From: Actinomycetes bacterium
GTDB lineage: Bacteria; Actinomycetota; Acidimicrobiia; Acidimicrobiales; Bog-793
NCBI GenBank assembly: GCA_021798985.1
Contig: JAJZBI010000001.1
Coordinates: 1 to 64,000 of the forward strand
DNA length: 64,000 bases
Reading direction: 5' to 3'
Shown here: positions 30,759 to 41,445 of the stretch, piece by piece
Layout of the letters: every line of letters begins with the position of its first letter
Position numbering within the stretch: position 1 is the stretch's first letter
Notes under the pieces: generated by a model
Database searches by the model: none
The model's input: the letters and a program-made list of their open reading frames with translations, nothing else
Told to the model about the DNA's origin: nothing
Translations under genes and position numbers: made by a program

Positions 30759-30823
30759 TGGCACCGTCGAGAAAAGCTCCTGAACTGGGAAATTCCCCTC
30801 CGGAGCCGCGTGAGGAAGGCCAG

Positions 30824-31477
30824 ATGGAGCGTCCCGAGCCCAGCTACCCCGTCGCCCTGCGACTGGCGGGGCGGCCCTGTCTCGTCGTCGGCGGGGGCGA
30901 GCTCGCGGCGCACAAGGCCGCCGGTCTCCTCGCCGCTCGAGCCGCGGTCACGGTGGTCGCCGAGGAGCCCGAAGCGGCGATGCGCGCGCTCGCGGTGCGC
31001 CTCCTCGAACGCCCCTATCGGCGCACGGACCTCGCGGGATGCTGGCTCGCCTTCGCCGCTTCGGGCAGCGCCGCGCTCGACCGCGCCATATTCGCCGACG
31101 CCGAGGCGGCGGGCGTCTTCTGCAACGTGCCCGACGATCTGAGCGCGTGCGCGTTCCATCTGCCGGCGATCGCGCGCGCCGGGTCGGTGAGCATCGCCGT
31201 GAGCAGCGACGGGACAAGCCCGGCGCTGTCCTCGCTGGTGCGCGACGAGCTCGCGCTCGGTCTCGGCGACGCGATCGCCCAGGTTGCGGACGTCCTCGGC
31301 GAGACCAGGGCGACGCTGCGCCAGGAGGGACACCCCCTGCACGGCCTGCCGTGGCGCGCGCTCGCCACCGAGCTGGTCAAACACGCGCGTCGGGGCAGCT
31401 CGCTCGCCGCGCTTATGCGGTGCGCCGAGCACTGGAAGGCACGAGCCAGCCCCCTCGGCGACCTGTCGGCCGAGTAG
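30824..31477 (+). CDS. Precorrin-2 dehydrogenase/sirohydrochlorin ferrochelatase
   Basis: A 217-residue protein equivalent to the N-terminal half of CysG or to yeast Met8p. It oxidises precorrin-2 with NAD and may insert iron to give siroheme, the prosthetic group of the sulfite reductase encoded across the promoter. The NAD-binding strand is LRLAGRPCLVVGGGELAAHK, followed by the FCNVPDDLSACAFHLPAIAR active-site block and SIAVSSDGTSPALSSLVRDE. The ATG at 30824 is preceded by GAGGAAGG. No uroporphyrinogen methyltransferase domain is attached. Sharing the tandem operators with cysH would coordinate cofactor and enzyme. Confidence 0.87.
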   Translation: MERPEPSYPVALRLAGRPCLVVGGGELAAHKAAGLLAARAAVTVVAEEPEAAMRALAVRLLERPYRRTDLAGCWLAFAASGSAALDRAIFADAEAAGVFCNVPDDLSACAFHLPAIARAGSVSIAVSSDGTSPALSSLVRDELALGLGDAIAQVADVLGETRATLRQEGHPLHGLPWRALATELVKHARRGSSLAALMRCAEHWKARASPLGDLSAE

Positions 31478-31487
31478 TTTCGCCGGT

Positions 31488-32210
31488 GTGGCAACCGGCG
31501 ACATCGACCTCGGCCGAGTGCCGCGCCACATTGGCTGCGTCATGGACGGTAACGGCCGCTGGGCGCGCCAGCGCGGCCTGCCCCGGACCGAGGGGCACGC
31601 CGCCGGTGAGCTCGCCATGCTGGAGGCGATCGACGGCGCCCTCGAGGTTGGCGTCCAGTGGCTCTCGATGTACGCGTTCTCGACCGAGAACTGGCGCCGG
31701 CCGGCGGACGAGGTCCGCTACCTCATGCACTTCAACGAGTCGATCCTGCAACGCCACCGTGACCAGCTGAACGCCAAGGGCGTCCGGATCCGCTTCTCGG
31801 GTCGTCGAGATTGGCGCGTGCCCCGACGGCTGCTGCGGAACATGGACGAGGCAATCGCCCTCACCGCCCACAACCGCACGATGACGCTCACGATCTGCTT
31901 CAACTACGGGGGGCGAGCCGAGATCGTCGACGCGGTGCGGCGTCTCGTCGCCGAGGGGGTGCCGGCCCATCGGATCGACGAACGGGCGATCCACAGCCGC
32001 CTGTACTTTCCCGACATGCCCGACCCCGATCTCGTCGTCCGCACCTCAGGCGAGTACCGCATCTCGAACTTCTTGCTGTGGGAGCTCGCCTATTCCGAGC
32101 TCGTGTTCAGCGACGTCCTTTGGCCCGACTTCACTCGCGAACACCTGTTCGAAGCGATCCGGGAGTTCCAGCGCCGAGACCGCCGCTACGGCGGCGTGCA
32201 GACGCGATGA
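31488..32210 (+). CDS. uppS: Isoprenyl (undecaprenyl) diphosphate synthase
   Basis: A 240-residue cis-prenyltransferase that makes the polyprenyl lipid carrier of cell-wall precursors from isopentenyl diphosphate. The pyrophosphate-binding VPRHIGCVMDGNGRWARQRG contains the catalytic Asp. YAFSTENWRRP and the dimer-interface LVVRTSGEYRISNFLLWELA are conserved. GTG 31488 begins 10 bases after the siroheme gene. Its stop overlaps the next ATG. Chain length (C50 or C55) cannot be read from the sequence. Confidence 0.93.
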   Translation: MATGDIDLGRVPRHIGCVMDGNGRWARQRGLPRTEGHAAGELAMLEAIDGALEVGVQWLSMYAFSTENWRRPADEVRYLMHFNESILQRHRDQLNAKGVRIRFSGRRDWRVPRRLLRNMDEAIALTAHNRTMTLTICFNYGGRAEIVDAVRRLVAEGVPAHRIDERAIHSRLYFPDMPDPDLVVRTSGEYRISNFLLWELAYSELVFSDVLWPDFTREHLFEAIREFQRRDRRYGGVQTR

Positions 32211-32599
32211 GCAGCTCGACGTCGAGCCCCGGCGCCGACGAGCAGCACCAGCCGCACGTCGAGCCGACCCCGGCAGCGGCGACCGAGTCGGCCGGCTCGC
32301 CACCAGCCAGCCCGGCCGTCGGCGCGCCGGAGCGTCCCGCCGCAGGCACGCCCGCAGCACCACCAGCACCCCCCGGCCCAACGGTTGGCGAGGTGTCAGG
32401 CGCGCGCCCCGCCGTCTCCACGCGCCGTTGGCTGTGGGACCACATCGGCAGGATCTCGGGGGTCGTCCTCGGGCTCATCGTCGTAGCCGTGCTCTGCCTG
32501 CTCATGGCCGCTGGCTACAGCGCGGCCGGATTCCTCCTCTTGCTCGTGCTCGGCGGCATGGTGATGATCGCCGTCGGGGGCCGCATCCACGGGAGGTAG
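32207..32599 (+). CDS. Proline-rich membrane protein, function unknown
   Basis: A 130-residue protein with two distinct halves. Residues 1-70 are rich in Pro, Ala, Ser and Gly and probably disordered. Residues about 78-126 contain two hydrophobic segments, ISGVVLGLIVVAVLCLLMAA and AGFLLLLVLGGMVMIAVGG, predicted to form a membrane hairpin. No family was recognised. The ATG overlaps the uppS stop and recO starts two bases after its stop, so it is translated with them. Possible link to lipid-carrier metabolism is only positional. Confidence 0.7.
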   Translation: MSSSTSSPGADEQHQPHVEPTPAAATESAGSPPASPAVGAPERPAAGTPAAPPAPPGPTVGEVSGARPAVSTRRWLWDHIGRISGVVLGLIVVAVLCLLMAAGYSAAGFLLLLVLGGMVMIAVGGRIHGR

Positions 32600-32601
32600 C
32601 G

Positions 32602-33354
32602 GTGGCGCAGTATCGCGACGAGGGCGTCGTGATCCGCACGATCCGCCTCGGCGAGGCCGACCGCATCGTCACGATGGTCTCGCCCGAGCACGGCAAGATC
32701 CGCGCCGTTGCCAAGGGGGTGCGCAAGACCAAGAGCAGGATCGGCGCCCGGCTCGAGCCGCTCAGCCACGTCTCGCTGCTCTGCTGGCAAGGGCGCGAGC
32801 TCGACGTGGTCACCCAGGTGGAGCTGATCGACGCATTCCGCCCCGTGCGCGAGGACCTCCATCGCCTCGGGGCGGCGATGACGATGCTCGAGATCGTCGA
32901 GCAGTTCTCGCTCGAGCACCATCCGATGCCCGAGCTGTTCACGATGCTCGTCCGCGCGCTCGAGACGCTCGAGCGCACCGCTGCGCCGATGCTGCTCGGC
33001 GCCTTCTGCTGGAAGGTGCTCGCCCTCGAGGGCTTCGCTCCGGTCGTCGACAGCTGCGCCCGCTGTGGCGAAGACGGCGAGCTCGTCGCCTTCGATGCCG
33101 CCGATGGCGGCTTTTTGTGTCGGCGCTGCCGCCGCGGCCAAGCCGTCTCGCCCGGCGCCGTCGAGCTGGTGCGCCGGGTGCTCGGCGGCGGGCTCGCCGG
33201 GGTGCTCGGCGAGCCCGCAGGGCCCGCCGCCCAGGAGATGGAGCACCTCGCGACCAGCGCGGTCGAGCTGCACCTCGATCGCCGGTTGCGGACGACTCGC
33301 CATCACCTCGCCGAGCCGAGCGCCTCGTCGGCACCGGGCGGCCAGGGGGCCTGA
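32602..33354 (+). CDS. recO: DNA repair protein RecO
   Basis: A 250-residue recombination mediator that, with RecR, loads RecA on SSB-coated DNA. The N-terminal OB fold includes YRDEGVVIRTIRLGEADRIV and GKIRAVAKGVRKTKSRIGAR. The helical C-terminal half has the zinc cysteines CARC and CRRC, residues typical of RecO. GTG 32602 follows GGGAGGTAGC. It is one of two recombination modules in the window, the other being AddAB on the opposite strand. Confidence 0.92.
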   Translation: MAQYRDEGVVIRTIRLGEADRIVTMVSPEHGKIRAVAKGVRKTKSRIGARLEPLSHVSLLCWQGRELDVVTQVELIDAFRPVREDLHRLGAAMTMLEIVEQFSLEHHPMPELFTMLVRALETLERTAAPMLLGAFCWKVLALEGFAPVVDSCARCGEDGELVAFDAADGGFLCRRCRRGQAVSPGAVELVRRVLGGGLAGVLGEPAGPAAQEMEHLATSAVELHLDRRLRTTRHHLAEPSASSAPGGQGA

Positions 33355-33425
33355 ACCGAGGGAGCACCGCCTCGATCGCCGAGCCGGGCACCGAGCAAGT
33401 GAGCCAGGCGGTACCTTGCCTGTCC

Positions 33426-35465
33426 ATGGCGATCGCCGACGAGGACGTCGCCCAGGTGCGCGCCGCCACGGACCTCGCCGCGCTCATCGGCGAGCACACG
33501 GCCTTGAAGCGCGTCGGACGTCGCTATGTCGGCCTCTGTCCCTTCCATGCCGAGCGCTCGCCGTCCTTTTCGGTCAACGCCGAGGAAGGCCTCTACTACT
33601 GCTTCGGCTGCCAGGCATCTGGCGATGCGATCAGCTTCGTTCGCGCGACGGAGGGGTGCGATTTCGTCGAGGCGGTGGAGCGGCTCGCAGGACGTGCGGG
33701 CATCACCTTGCGCGAGACCAACGATCCCGCCGCCGCGCGCGAGCGGGGGCGGCGCCAGGAGCTGCTCGCCGTCATGGAGGCCGCGGCCAACCTCTACCAC
33801 GAGCACCTGCTCTCCCACCCCGCTGCCGCCGCGGCACGCCAGTACCTGAGATCGCGGGGATATGACGGCGAGGTGGTCCGCCAGTTCAAGATCGGCTTCG
33901 CGGCGCCGAGCGGTGACATGCTCGTGCGAGCCCTTCGGCGGCCCTCGGCCCTCCTGCGCGAGGCGGGTCTCGCCTATGAGTCCACCCAGGGCGCGGTGCG
34001 CGACAGCTACCGCGAGCGCATCATCTTCCCGATCTATGACGCCTCTGGACGGGCGATCGCGCTCGGGGGCCGGGTGTTGCCCGAGGCGGCCCGCAAGCTG
34101 CGCGGCGATCCCGGGCCGAAGTACCGCAACTCCCCCGAGTCGCCCATCTACAAAAAGCGCCGCACCTTGTACGGCCTGAACTGGGCGAAAGGCGACATCG
34201 TGCGCACCGGCGAGGTCGTGATCTGCGAGGGCTACACCGACGTGATCGGCTTGTTTCGAGCCGGCGTGCCCCGGGCGGTGGCCACCTGTGGAACCTCGCT
34301 GACCGAGGACCACGTGCGGCTGCTCGGGCGCTTCGCCAAGCGCATCGTCCTCGCCTTCGACGCTGACGGCGCCGGACAGAATGCGGCCGCCCGCCTCTAT
34401 GAGTGGGAGCGCCGCCACGAACTCGAGCTGCGCGTGGCACGGCTCCCGCCCGGTAGCGACCCGGCCGAGCTCGCGGGGCGCGACCCCGCCGCACTGGCGG
34501 TGGCGATCCGCGATGCCCGTCCCTACCTCGGCTTTGCGGTCGAGCGCGCCCTCGACGCCGCAGACCTGTCGACCCCCGAGGGCCGGGCGCGCGCGGCAGC
34601 GAGCGCCCTGGCCGTCATCGCCGAGCACCCCAACGAGCTCGTCCGAGACGAGTACCTGCTGGTCGTCGCCGACCGGACCCGTCAGGACCCCGATCGCCTC
34701 CGACCGCTCCTCGAGCGCCAGCGGGCGAACGGCACCAACGCCCCAGCGCCACCTTCGCACCGGGCGCGCCCCGAGGCGGGCGCGCGCAGCGCCGAGGCGG
34801 GCACGCGCAGCGCCGAGGAGCCTCCGCCCCTCGGCGACGACGGACGCTATGACGACGACAGCGACGAGCACGGCGACCCGAGCGCGCCAGCCCGGCGTCG
34901 CCCTGCCCGCCGCGACCAGCGCGCCGTTGGCCGACTCGATCCCGAAGGGCCGCGCCCGGGGCGCAACGCGCTGCTGCTCGCCGTGCACCGACCCGCCGAG
35001 GTCGCCGAGCTGCTGGACGCGGCGTGCTTCGTCGACTTGCGCCAGCGGGCGGCGTTCGAAGCGCTCGGCAGCGCCTCGCACCTGGCGGAGGCGATCGCCA
35101 GCGCGACGCCCGAAACGGGCGAGCTGCTGTCGCGCCTCGCCAACAGCGACGGCGCCGACGAGCTCGACGTCGGCGGGACCGTCGTCCAGCTCGTGCGATC
35201 GGCAGCCGAGGCGGCGCTGCGCGGCCTGATGGCCGAGCTGCGCGAGCAACAACGTGCCGAGCCGGCAGTCGAGCTTGGCGACCGGCTCGGGCCGCTCATC
35301 GAGACCACCACGTGGCTGACGAGCTCGCTGAAGAAAATGAACGAGCTAAGCGCCGCAGAAAGCGACGCGGCGGCCGCGCTCGCCGAGGCGGAGCGGTTGG
35401 TAGCGTGGCTGATACACAACGAGGCGCAGCAATCTCCGGGCGCCGGCCAGAGGGTGGAGGCCTGA
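33426..35465 (+). CDS. dnaG: DNA primase
   Basis: A 679-residue primase that makes RNA primers for replication. The N-terminal zinc-binding domain has [13 protein letters not shown] and [16 protein letters not shown] (a CHC2-type site). The catalytic domain has [17 protein letters not shown], then [11 protein letters not shown], the TOPRIM metal-binding aspartates. A long disordered linker rich in Arg, Ala and Pro (about 435-500) includes a 21-bp tandem duplication. The C-terminal helicase-interaction domain follows. The ATG at 33426 begins [20 protein letters not shown], the normal DnaG start. Its TGA overlaps the ATG of the sigma factor, recalling the rpsU-dnaG-rpoD macromolecular-synthesis operon. 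Confidence 0.95.
   Translation: MAIADEDVAQVRAATDLAALIGEHTALKRVGRRYVGLCPFHAERSPSFSVNAEEGLYYCFGCQASGDAISFVRATEGCDFVEAVERLAGRAGITLRETNDPAAARERGRRQELLAVMEAAANLYHEHLLSHPAAAAARQYLRSRGYDGEVVRQFKIGFAAPSGDMLVRALRRPSALLREAGLAYESTQGAVRDSYRERIIFPIYDASGRAIALGGRVLPEAARKLRGDPGPKYRNSPESPIYKKRRTLYGLNWAKGDIVRTGEVVICEGYTDVIGLFRAGVPRAVATCGTSLTEDHVRLLGRFAKRIVLAFDADGAGQNAAARLYEWERRHELELRVARLPPGSDPAELAGRDPAALAVAIRDARPYLGFAVERALDAADLSTPEGRARAAASALAVIAEHPNELVRDEYLLVVADRTRQDPDRLRPLLERQRANGTNAPAPPSHRARPEAGARSAEAGTRSAEEPPPLGDDGRYDDDSDEHGDPSAPARRRPARRDQRAVGRLDPEGPRPGRNALLLAVHRPAEVAELLDAACFVDLRQRAAFEALGSASHLAEAIASATPETGELLSRLANSDGADELDVGGTVVQLVRSAAEAALRGLMAELREQQRAEPAVELGDRLGPLIETTTWLTSSLKKMNELSAAESDAAAALAEAERLVAWLIHNEAQQSPGAGQRVEA
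34773..34814 (+). repeat. 21-bp tandem duplication in the DnaG linker
   Basis: Two adjacent 21-base copies beginning GAGGCGGGC differ at one base and encode EAGARSA and EAGTRSA in the disordered linker of DnaG. Being in frame, copy-number change would only alter linker length. Confidence 0.7.
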
Positions 35466-36535
35466 TGGCGCAGAGCATCGAGCCGCGCACGACGGCGGTC
35501 CGGCCGGCAGGCCGGTCGCGGCGTTCCGGCCATAGCGAAGAGCTCGAGGGCGACGAGGCGTTGCGTGAGCTACGGTCCGGCGCCGGTGTCCGCTCTGCCC
35601 CAGGTGCCGCAGATCCGGTGCGGTCCTACCTGCGTGAGATCGGCCGCGTCTCGCTCCTCTCAGCAGAGCTCGAGGTCCTGTGCGCAAAGCGCATCGAAGC
35701 CGGACACGAGGCCGCCGCTCGCCTCGAGCAATGGCGAGCGTCCGGCGAGCTCGCCAGCGTCGCACCCGCCGAGCGCCGTCGCGCCGAAGAGGAGATCGCC
35801 CGGGGCCAGGAGGCGAAAGACCTCCTCACCGAGGCGAATCTTCGCCTCGTCGTCTCGATCGCCAAGCGCTATCGCAACCGTGGAATGGCGTTCCTCGACC
35901 TGATCCAGGAGGGGAACCTCGGCTTGATGCGGGCGGTCGAGAAGTTCGACTATCGCCGCGGGTTCAAGTTCTCGACCTATGCAACCTGGTGGATCCGCCA
36001 GGCGATCACCCGGGCGGTGGCCGACCAGGCGCGCACGATCCGCATCCCGGTGCACGTCGTGGAGACGATCAACAAGGTGGTGCGCGTGCAGCGCCAGCTC
36101 TCCCAGCAGCTCGGCCGCGAGCCCACGGTCGAGGAGATCGCCGAGCGAATCGAATTCCCCGCCGAACGCGTGCGCGAGATCCAGCGGATCAGCCAGGACA
36201 CGGTGTCCCTCGAGCAGCCGCTTGGCGAAGAGGACGACTTCACGCTCTCGGACCTGATCGAGGACCAGGGCGCCGAGGTGCCCGTGGACGCCGCCACGAG
36301 AGTGTTGTTGAACGAGGCGGTCCACCGTGTGCTGCGCGAGCTGTCCGAGCGCGAGCAAGAGGTCATGCGCTTACGCTTCGGGCTGGACGACGGCAGGATC
36401 CGCACGCTCGAAGAGGTCGGCAAAATCTTCGGGGTGACCCGCGAGCGAGTGCGCCAGATCGAGACCAAGACGCTCGCCAAGCTCCGCCAACCGACGCTCG
36501 CGCGACCGCTGCGCGACTACCTGGAGGCGGATTGA
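35465..36535 (+). CDS. rpoD: Primary-type RNA polymerase sigma-70 factor
   Basis: A 356-residue sigma factor. Region 1.2 ([20 protein letters not shown]), regions 2.1-2.4 ([60 protein letters not shown]), region 3 and region 4.2 ([20 protein letters not shown]) are all present. The -10 recognition helix with its aromatic residues fits a group 1 factor. It is short because the long acidic region 1.1 is missing, so it could instead be a group 2 (SigB/HrdB-like) paralogue. Position directly after dnaG argues for the housekeeping factor. Confidence 0.88.
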   Translation: MAQSIEPRTTAVRPAGRSRRSGHSEELEGDEALRELRSGAGVRSAPGAADPVRSYLREIGRVSLLSAELEVLCAKRIEAGHEAAARLEQWRASGELASVAPAERRRAEEEIARGQEAKDLLTEANLRLVVSIAKRYRNRGMAFLDLIQEGNLGLMRAVEKFDYRRGFKFSTYATWWIRQAITRAVADQARTIRIPVHVVETINKVVRVQRQLSQQLGREPTVEEIAERIEFPAERVREIQRISQDTVSLEQPLGEEDDFTLSDLIEDQGAEVPVDAATRVLLNEAVHRVLRELSEREQEVMRLRFGLDDGRIRTLEEVGKIFGVTRERVRQIETKTLAKLRQPTLARPLRDYLEAD

Positions 36536-36571
36536 ACCGCCCTTGTCGGGGCCCACGTCGCACTGCGATCC

Positions 36572-36600
36572 TTGTCCGAACGGCGGAACCGTCGTATAAC
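36572..36600 (+). promoter_or_regulatory. Sigma-70-type promoter before acs
   Basis: TTGTCC and TATAAC are separated by 17 bases, near the consensus spacing. Start of transcription would be near 36607, leaving a 5' leader of about 120 bases before the acs GTG. The leader has no riboswitch I recognise. Confidence 0.55.
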
Positions 36601-36728
36601 TGCACTGAACGCGCGGCCAGCGCATCGCTCGATTGAGGGAGCGGGCGATGCCAATTGAATCTGCAGGGCACCGGCAGGCGGAGGACGCGCCGATCGGCGT
36701 TGAGTGAAGACAAGAGGGGGAGGCTGAC

Positions 36729-38720
<1,992 letters not shown>

Positions 38721-38769
38721 GATCTGGCGGGAGCTGGGGACGACCGCCGTCAGGGCCGTCAGATGACGG

Positions 38770-38799
38770 CTGCGCACCGTGAACGTCGTCGGTGCGCAG
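38770..38799 (+). other. Intercistronic hairpin between acs and satP
   Basis: CTGCGCACCG and CGGTGCGCAG form a perfect 10-bp stem with a 10-base loop. There is no U-tract, so it may be a processing or stability element, or a weak terminator lowering satP expression relative to acs. Confidence 0.5.
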
Positions 38800-38887
38800 A
38801 GAAAGGAGCAAGACAGGCAAGAGGCGGTACCCGACTGGCGAGCTCAGCGGGAGCTCGCGGTCGGCAGGCAAAGGAGGGGGAACCCCA

Positions 38888-39589
38888 TTGTCACAGACAC
38901 CAGCCGACGCCGAGCGAGTCGCGTCCGAGCCCGATGTACTGACGAGCTCGCCGCGATCGGTCACTGCGCTCGTCGAGTCACCGATCGGCGACCCGGCCCC
39001 ACTCGGGCTCGCCGGATTCGCAATGACCACGGTGCTGCTGAGCCTCGTCAATGCCGGCGTGATCGGAGGCAGCGCGGTCAACGCGGTGCTTCCGCTCGCC
39101 CTGTGCTACGGCGGTGGTGCCCAGTTGCTCGCCGGGATGTGGGAATTCAGGAACCGCAACACCTTCGGAGGCCTGGCATTCAGCTCCTACGGGGCGTTTT
39201 GGATTTCCTTCTACGTCTTGATCCGCTGGTGGGCGCCGTCGACCGCGGGTGCGACCAACGACGCGCTCGGCTTCTTCCTGCTCATGTGGGGCATCTTCAC
39301 GCTCTACATGTTCATCGCGTCCTTCGGGACGAACGTGGCCGTCATGCTCGTCTTCTTCTCCTTGACCGTGACCTTCTTCGTCCTCGCCGCCTCCTACTTC
39401 GGCGGTCAGACGGGCGGGTACTTCCAGGTGAAGGAGGTCGCCGGCTACTGCGGCCTCGTGACCGGTGCGCTGGCGTGGTACACGAGCTTCGCCGGGGTCC
39501 TCAACGCCACCTGGAAGCGCGTGGTGCTCCCTGTCGGGCCATTGACCAGGACGGCACCGCTGCCGGCGACGCGGCGCGCCGCGGCGTGA
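38888..39589 (+). CDS. satP: Acetate/succinate transporter (GPR1/FUN34/YaaH family)
   Basis: A 233-residue membrane protein with six predicted transmembrane segments. The family signature near the N-terminus is GDPAPLGLAGFAMTTVLLS, matching NPAPLGL. The selectivity region NTFGGLAFSSYGAFWISF follows. SatP-type proteins import acetate or succinate in hexameric complexes. The TTG at 38888 is preferred because AAAGGAGGG lies at ideal distance; an upstream in-frame start at 38792 would run through the hairpin. It follows acs on the same strand, and the two form an acetate-assimilation unit. Confidence 0.88.
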   Translation: MSQTPADAERVASEPDVLTSSPRSVTALVESPIGDPAPLGLAGFAMTTVLLSLVNAGVIGGSAVNAVLPLALCYGGGAQLLAGMWEFRNRNTFGGLAFSSYGAFWISFYVLIRWWAPSTAGATNDALGFFLLMWGIFTLYMFIASFGTNVAVMLVFFSLTVTFFVLAASYFGGQTGGYFQVKEVAGYCGLVTGALAWYTSFAGVLNATWKRVVLPVGPLTRTAPLPATRRAAA

Positions 39590-40076
39590 GTCGACCGGCA
39601 AGGATGGTCGCGGAATCGTAACGGGACCGATGGCAGGCTTTCTCGGTCAGCGGGGCAAACTACAGCTACGGCGATTCCGATACGCCCTGAATCACCGGCC
39701 GAGGCCGCCTGTCCCGGCCGCCAAGACCGCGGCCTGCCGACGAGCAGCCGAGAGTTCACCCACCAAGCGAGGAGCGGAAGGGGGTGATGCGACGAGATGC
39801 TGAGCACCCCGGAGCTCTCCGGACGGCACCCGTCACTGAGCAGCGACCATAGTTGGTCGCGTGGAGAGGAGCGGGCGCCTCCGGTCGCGGAGTCCCGCAG
39901 CAGGACTACGACAGCACAATGATCCGTCGGCGGGCGTGCCGGCGGGGAGTGGAGCTCAGCGAGCTGGTTCGCCGGCAGCCGGGCGCCCTACCCCGTTGGT
40001 GCGCCCGCCGAGGACCGTCTGGGGTGCCGTGACCCACCGGCCCAAAACCGGGCCCCAGGCGGCGTGGAACCGCGGT
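39590..40076. other. 487-base gap with only small structures
   Basis: No recognised gene lies here. One hairpin is clear: GCGACCA-TAGT-TGGTCGC at 39843-39860. A 21-codon frame (39787-39852, + strand) follows AAGGGGGTG and ends inside that hairpin; its product MRRDAEHPGALRTAPVTEQR has no known likeness, so I do not call it a gene. Confidence 0.4.
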
Positions 40077-40325
40077 TCAGGCGGCGCGCCGGGCGCTCAG
40101 CACGAGCCGCAGCAGGTCCCGGCCCCGCTCTCGGCCGAGCACCGCGATCGCCCGGGCCTTTTCGATCACCTCACCAGGGTCGACGCGGCCGGCCTCGCCG
40201 TAGCCCCGGTCCGCGTCGCGCCGCCCGACGCCACGGAACGAGGCGAGCGAGCTCATCGAGTCCCGGGCGCGCCAGCCGATCCAGATACCGAGGCCGGTCG
40301 CCACGAGGACGCGGGTCTTGCGCAT
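40077..40325 (-). CDS. Small membrane-anchored hypothetical protein
   Basis: Predicted 82-residue protein. A basic start (MRKTR) and a short hydrophobic stretch VLVATGLGIWIGWRA suggest an N-terminal membrane anchor; the rest is basic and soluble (EVIEKARAIAVLGRERGRDL). No family recognised. No strong ribosome-binding site precedes the ATG at 40325. Similar anchored short ORFs occur widely, so it could be real, but confidence is limited. Confidence 0.45.
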   Translation of the reverse strand: MRKTRVLVATGLGIWIGWRARDSMSSLASFRGVGRRDADRGYGEAGRVDPGEVIEKARAIAVLGRERGRDLLRLVLSARRAA

Positions 40326-40435
40326 GGCGGACGTTCTAGCGCCCCGCACGCCAGCCCCACAAGGCGGACACGACACCTCGCCCGTTCGGCCACCTGCCGG
40401 CTCTGGGGGACCGCGCCGGGTCCTGAGCTGGGGCT

Positions 40436-40464
40436 CGTTACGACCCGCCGCGCTGGGATATAAC
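40436..40464 (+). promoter_or_regulatory. Promoter before tRNA-Asn
   Basis: TATAAC at 40459-40464 lies 19 bases before the tRNA-Asn 5' end, a normal distance for a tRNA promoter. The -35 (CGTTAC) at 17-base spacing is weak. Confidence 0.45.
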
Positions 40465-40482
40465 ATCGCCGCGACAACGCGT

Positions 40483-40555
40483 TCCGGGGTAGCTCAACTG
40501 GCAGAGCATGCGGCTGTTAACCGCAGGGTTGAGAGTTCGAGTCTCTCCCCCGGAG
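40483..40555 (+). tRNA. tRNA-Asn (anticodon GTT)
   Basis: Acceptor TCCGGGG pairs with CCCCGGA. The anticodon stem TGCGG/CCGCA holds loop CTGTTAA with anticodon GTT. The T-arm is GAGAG-TTCGAGT-CTCTC. CCA is not encoded. It reads AAC and AAU. Confidence 0.95.
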
Positions 40556-40583
40556 CTCTTTCTGCTCCCGACAGCGCGGGCGC

Positions 40584-40656
40584 GGGGTCGTAGCTCAGTG
40601 GTCAGAGCAGGGGACTCATAATCCCTGGGTCGCAGGTTCGATCCCTGCCGGCCCCA
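40584..40656 (+). tRNA. tRNA-Met (anticodon CAT)
   Basis: Acceptor GGGGTCG pairs with CGGCCCC (one U:G). The anticodon loop CTCATAA gives CAT, and the T-arm is GCAGG-TTCGATC-CCTGC. A normal first pair and AGGGGACTCATAATCCCT stem favour elongator tRNA-Met over initiator; a lysidine-modified tRNA-Ile with the same anticodon cannot be excluded. It lies 28 bases after tRNA-Asn. Confidence 0.9.
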
Positions 40657-40735
40657 CCCACGCGCCCAGCGGCCTGGCGCGTCCCCTCCTGCCGGCGTGC
40701 CCGTCGGGCGGCCTCGGGGCACCGCGGCACCCGTT

Positions 40736-40784
40736 TGCATCAATCAAGGCGCGCGGGCGCCACGCCTGATGCAGCTTCTTTTTC
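40736..40784 (+). terminator. Probable intrinsic terminator after the tRNA pair
   Basis: TGCATC plus AGGCG pair with CGCCT plus GATGCA (an 11-bp stem interrupted by a five-base bulge), followed by CTTCTTTTT. It lies 80 bases after tRNA-Met. Confidence 0.5.
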
Positions 40785-40958
40785 CGGGTTATTTCTCAGC
40801 GTTGTACGCGCGGTCGGCCCGATTCGTTTGCGCGGCATGGACGCGGCAATCAAACACCGCGTCAACTTGGAAACACGCGCCAATTGGGGCCGCGCTGTTG
40901 CAATTACCATTGCATGTATATTGGAAATGGCAATGCTGTTCAACGCGAGGAGCCCCCT
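40785..40958. other. Locally A/T-richer gap
   Basis: This gap is visibly lower in GC than its surroundings, with runs such as AATTACCATTGCATGTATAT. It probably holds the promoter of the following gene; no exact element stood out. Confidence 0.4.
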
Positions 40959-41264
40959 TTGCCCGCAAAGATTGTTGTGACCCCCTATCGCGGTGGTAGC
41001 CGCGTTTCTCTCATTGGCGTGAGTGGCCGGGAATTGCTGACGTCCAAGGTGTTCCACGAGCCGCGCGCCAAAGGCGCGACCGTCCGTTCGCTGCGCGGCC
41101 TGCTCGGCGACAACGTCGAGGTGGACGACCGCACCGTCACCCCGCGGGCCCAGGCGACCAAGTCGACCACCGCGGCCACTCGGACCCCGAGGAAGCCTGC
41201 AGCCCGGACCCCAAGAAGGCCGGTGGCCCGCGCGGCGAGGCCCCGCGCGACCGCAAAGCCCTGA
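40959..41264 (+). CDS. DUF1508/YegP-like small protein with basic tail
   Basis: A 101-residue protein. Residues 1-60 (KIVVTPYRGGSRVSLIGVSG, then RELLTSKVFHEPRAKGATVR and SLRGLL) resemble a YegP-type beta-hairpin repeat, in which a strand-turn-strand is followed by a helix. The tail from about residue 67 is rich in Thr, Ala, Pro, Arg and Lys (TPRKPAARTPRRPVARAARP), like histone-type tails on actinobacterial DNA-binding proteins. TTG 40959 follows CGAGGAG; other starts lack a ribosome-binding site. The family assignment is tentative, and a nucleic-acid role is inferred only from the tail. Confidence 0.55.
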   Translation: MPAKIVVTPYRGGSRVSLIGVSGRELLTSKVFHEPRAKGATVRSLRGLLGDNVEVDDRTVTPRAQATKSTTAATRTPRKPAARTPRRPVARAARPRATAKP

Positions 41265-41350
41265 GGCCGCGCCCGGCGACCTCTTTGGCAGAACAGGCAC
41301 CGATCGCAATCGACGTGCTGGCGCCCGGAAGGGGCCGCTAGGCTACTGAT

Positions 41351-41402
41351 GACGGCGATGGGGCTCGCCGAAACCGCCTTGATGGGCTGATGGCTCCTGC
41401 CT
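41351..41402 (+). ncRNA. Fluoride riboswitch (crcB motif)
   Basis: GGCGATGGGGCTCGCCGAAA followed by CCGCC and then GGGCTGATGGCTCCTGCC contains all conserved blocks of the crcB RNA: the GGxGAUGGxxCUCxCC stem-loop, the AACCGCC stretch and the GCUGAUGxCUCCUxCC downstream element. It lies 43 bases before the first crcB start. Fluoride binding would stabilise the pseudoknot and allow exporter expression. No terminator is evident between it and the gene, so control may act on translation (the GGGAGGTAGGAGAG site is 30 bases downstream). Confidence 0.92.
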
Positions 41403-41445
41403 TGCATCGACCAGTTCCTGCTGGCGACCACGGGAGGTAGGAGAG

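Noticed and set aside
40584-40656. tRNA-Ile (CAU, lysidine type)
   Set aside because: Anticodon alone cannot separate it, but its body looks more like elongator tRNA-Met; the alternative is left as a note.
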